In this document: positions 28,033 through 29,487 of the stretch, one piece after another
How positions within the stretch are numbered: position 1 is the first letter of the stretch
How the letters are laid out: each line of letters begins with the position of its first letter
Source: a virus
Length of the DNA: 29,487 bases
IMG/VR virus record: IMGVR_UViG_3300037475_000079
Span: 64,001 to 93,487 of that record
Reading direction: 5' to 3' (one strand)
Notes under the pieces: generated by a model
Database searches by the model: none
Told to the model about the DNA's origin: nothing
The model's input: the letters and a program-made list of their open reading frames with translations, nothing else
Position numbers and translations under genes: made by a program

Positions 28033-28060
28033 TTTGATCTGAAAGGATGGAAGGTACAAT
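28033..28060 (+). promoter_or_regulatory. Possible promoter before the 178-residue gene
   Basis: TTTGAT (28033-28038) and TACAAT (28055-28060) are 16 bases apart. The gap from 27998 to 28111 has no gene, which fits a new transcript start here. The match is moderate. Confidence 0.4.
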
Positions 28061-28111
28061 AGCCATGTACGTTTCGTCTTTTCGTCTCTGTTTCAAAGAA
28101 GGAAGAATGCC

Positions 28112-28648
28112 ATGCCAGTTATGAAAAATCCGCCGCCAGTCTCTGTTCCGCAGATGCTGACCCTCACTGCCAACGGAGCCATCCAAATGAAGGCTGCCTG
28201 GATCGGCCCCGTCGTCGATCTCGGCCCCGTCGTGCAGCGACTCCGCGACAGCGTGAATAACCCGCTCGGACCGTATGTGTTCGAAGATGTGCCACGCAGC
28301 CGCGCCATGACCGGAACTACTCCGTCTCACCCGGCACCCCACACGGCCGCTGAAGTGGCTGCCGCGAAAGGAAAGTACCCGCAGACTCGTTTCTACACCG
28401 ACGGCCGGCTGAACGAGCAGTACGTCCACGACGTTATCGCGGACTGCGTTGATTGCTCCGATCTGGTTGTCATTTCCCACGCTTCAACGGTCGGCACGAG
28501 CAGCCACATGAAGGCCGATGAAGTCACCAAGAACTTCGGGGATCACGATTCCAATCCGTTGGGCGGATCACCGGATAACGTCCTGACCGTCGATTTGACG
28601 CAGGAATTCAATGCCGCGAAAGTCGCATTGGGAGGGGCTAAAAAATAG
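28112..28648 (+). CDS. Hypothetical protein
   Basis: The product is 178 residues and not recognised. The N-terminal half has beta-like segments (MLTLTANGAIQMKAAWIGPV) and a Pro-rich stretch (TGTTPSHPAPHT). The C-terminal half (YVHDVIADCVDCSDLVVISH, ASTVGTSSHMKADE) looks like a small alpha/beta domain. GGAAG lies six bases before the ATG. The gene is preceded by a possible promoter and followed three bases later by the glycosyltransferase gene. A virion or cargo role cannot be told apart. Confidence 0.6.
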   Translation: MPVMKNPPPVSVPQMLTLTANGAIQMKAAWIGPVVDLGPVVQRLRDSVNNPLGPYVFEDVPRSRAMTGTTPSHPAPHTAAEVAAAKGKYPQTRFYTDGRLNEQYVHDVIADCVDCSDLVVISHASTVGTSSHMKADEVTKNFGDHDSNPLGGSPDNVLTVDLTQEFNAAKVALGGAKK

Positions 28649-28651
28649 CAG

Positions 28652-29487
28652 ATGCGTTGGTTGACACTTGACAATGCCTATCAGGAAGCGTTCGACAGTT
28701 TGCCACACTCCACGCATGAAGAGTGGTTTTTGCAATCGTTCGGCACTTCAGATTTCCTAGATATTGCGTTGCGATCTGCTGGCCACGAGGCCAAGACTCT
28801 GGTTCGCAACTTCTATTCAAGCATGTCGCACATGATGTACGACGTGCGCGAATATGACCCGGATGTCATTCTCTCGCGAGAGGCTGGCCGATTCAGCGGT
28901 CCCGAACTGCGAAGGATGTTCCCGGATAAGAAGCTGATCTGCACTTGCTCGCATCGCGTTGACGATGCCGTGCTGCCGGGCTTCGACGTGGTGTTTACTT
29001 CGTTCCCGTGGTTCGTCGAGTATTGCAAATCCATCGGCGTACGCTGCGAATATCTGCCGCTTGCATTCGGTCGCCCGGTACTGGACCGACTCGGCCCACT
29101 GCCAACTGAACGCGACATTCCAGTCTGCTTTATAGGTGGACTCGGCAGCCGCATTTGGGATCAAGGCACGCGGACGATGGCAGCGATTGCGGAAGCACTT
29201 TCATACTTCACATGGATGGGCTACGTCGCCGGTTCGATGTCTGATTTGCCTGTTGCGTTGCAGGCTGCATATCGCGGCAACTGCTGGGGAATCGAGATGT
29301 ATCGAACGCTGGCTTGCACAAAGATTTGCCTGAATCGGCATGGAGAGATTGCAAGAGGTTGGGCCAACAATTGCCGCACATTCGAGGGGCCGGGAGTCGG
29401 CTGCTACCTGCTTTCGGATTGCGACGGCGCATTTTCGTGCAATGTCTATTCATCGTCGGACGATGCCATCGAGAAGATAAATCGCTC
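28652..29487 (+). CDS. CgeB-like glycosyltransferase, cut by the window end
   Basis: The frame is open to the end of the window (278 residues visible). It has CSHRVDDAVLPGFDVVFTSF (about 99-118), YLPLAF (134-139), VCFIGGLGSR (158-167), WGIEMYRTLA (212-221), NRHGE (228-232) and RTFEGPGVGCYLLSDCDG (242-259). The last three blocks match the nucleotide-sugar site of CgeB-type GT-B enzymes, of which only the far C-terminus is missing. The ATG lies three bases after the previous stop; GGAGGGG is about 15 bases upstream. It extends the glycan cluster beyond the window. Confidence 0.78.
   Translation, partial: MRWLTLDNAYQEAFDSLPHSTHEEWFLQSFGTSDFLDIALRSAGHEAKTLVRNFYSSMSHMMYDVREYDPDVILSREAGRFSGPELRRMFPDKKLICTCSHRVDDAVLPGFDVVFTSFPWFVEYCKSIGVRCEYLPLAFGRPVLDRLGPLPTERDIPVCFIGGLGSRIWDQGTRTMAAIAEALSYFTWMGYVAGSMSDLPVALQAAYRGNCWGIEMYRTLACTKICLNRHGEIARGWANNCRTFEGPGVGCYLLSDCDGAFSCNVYSSSDDAIEKINR

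Noticed and set aside
1-29487. Diversity-generating retroelement, insertion sequence or toxin-antitoxin pair
   Set aside because: No reverse transcriptase, transposase, template/variable repeat or paired toxin was found; the RHH-like gene has no toxin neighbour.

Overview
The window looks like the early/replication and lysogeny side of a temperate phage or prophage, followed by an accessory cargo region. The evidence is a tyrosine integrase, a Cro/CI-type repressor, and one very long leftward operon of tightly packed small genes (start/stop overlaps at most junctions). That operon holds phage-type replication, recombination and DNA-modification genes. No terminase, portal, capsid or tail-assembly gene is present, so the virion module must lie outside the window or be absent. 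The host is not certain. Several products (a twin-arginine-type export signal, a CsrA-like protein, a DUF6745-like protein) recall Planctomycetota and related bacteria, but this is an impression from protein style and not a measurement.

Layout. Bases 1-18930 are one leftward (minus-strand) transcription unit. In order of transcription it holds: a DUF6745-like gene split by an in-frame TAG, conserved small phage proteins, a CsrA-like regulator, a putative single-strand annealing protein next to a Cas4-like nuclease, an ASCH-like protein, small zinc and winged-helix proteins, a replication initiator, the DnaB helicase, an HNH protein, a second ASCH-like protein, a RuvC-like resolvase, a beta-class DNA methyltransferase, a run of small coupled genes and microproteins, a C5-cytosine methyltransferase that carries a second long gene in another frame, and several uncharacterised proteins. 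One of these has a Tat-like signal. Bases 18931-19420 form a noncoding, inverted-repeat-rich leader and a terminator. The repressor (minus, apparently leaderless) and the integrase (plus) are divergent across 19681-20037.

From 21445 to the end most genes point right: a beta-helix protein, a GT2 glycosyltransferase, a protein with two methyltransferase domains, an exostosin-type (GT47) glycosyltransferase, a lipoprotein, small proteins, a third SAM-binding protein and a CgeB-like glycosyltransferase cut by the window end. A small ribbon-helix-helix-like gene (minus) sits inside this cluster beside a 16-bp inverted repeat that overlaps a good promoter. The cluster is best read as a glycan or surface-modification cassette, carried either as lysogenic cargo or for virion decoration.

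How the parts could work together: initiator plus DnaB would start replication, perhaps at an iteron cluster inside the initiator gene as in lambda O. The Cas4-like nuclease, annealing protein and RuvC-like resolvase would process recombination intermediates. The two methyltransferases, which have no visible restriction partner, would protect phage DNA. Repressor and integrase would control lysogeny. The observations most worth a second look are the overprinted gene within the cytosine methyltransferase, the iteron cluster inside the initiator gene, the palindrome-controlled glycosyltransferase cassette, and the large inverted repeats around the repressor.
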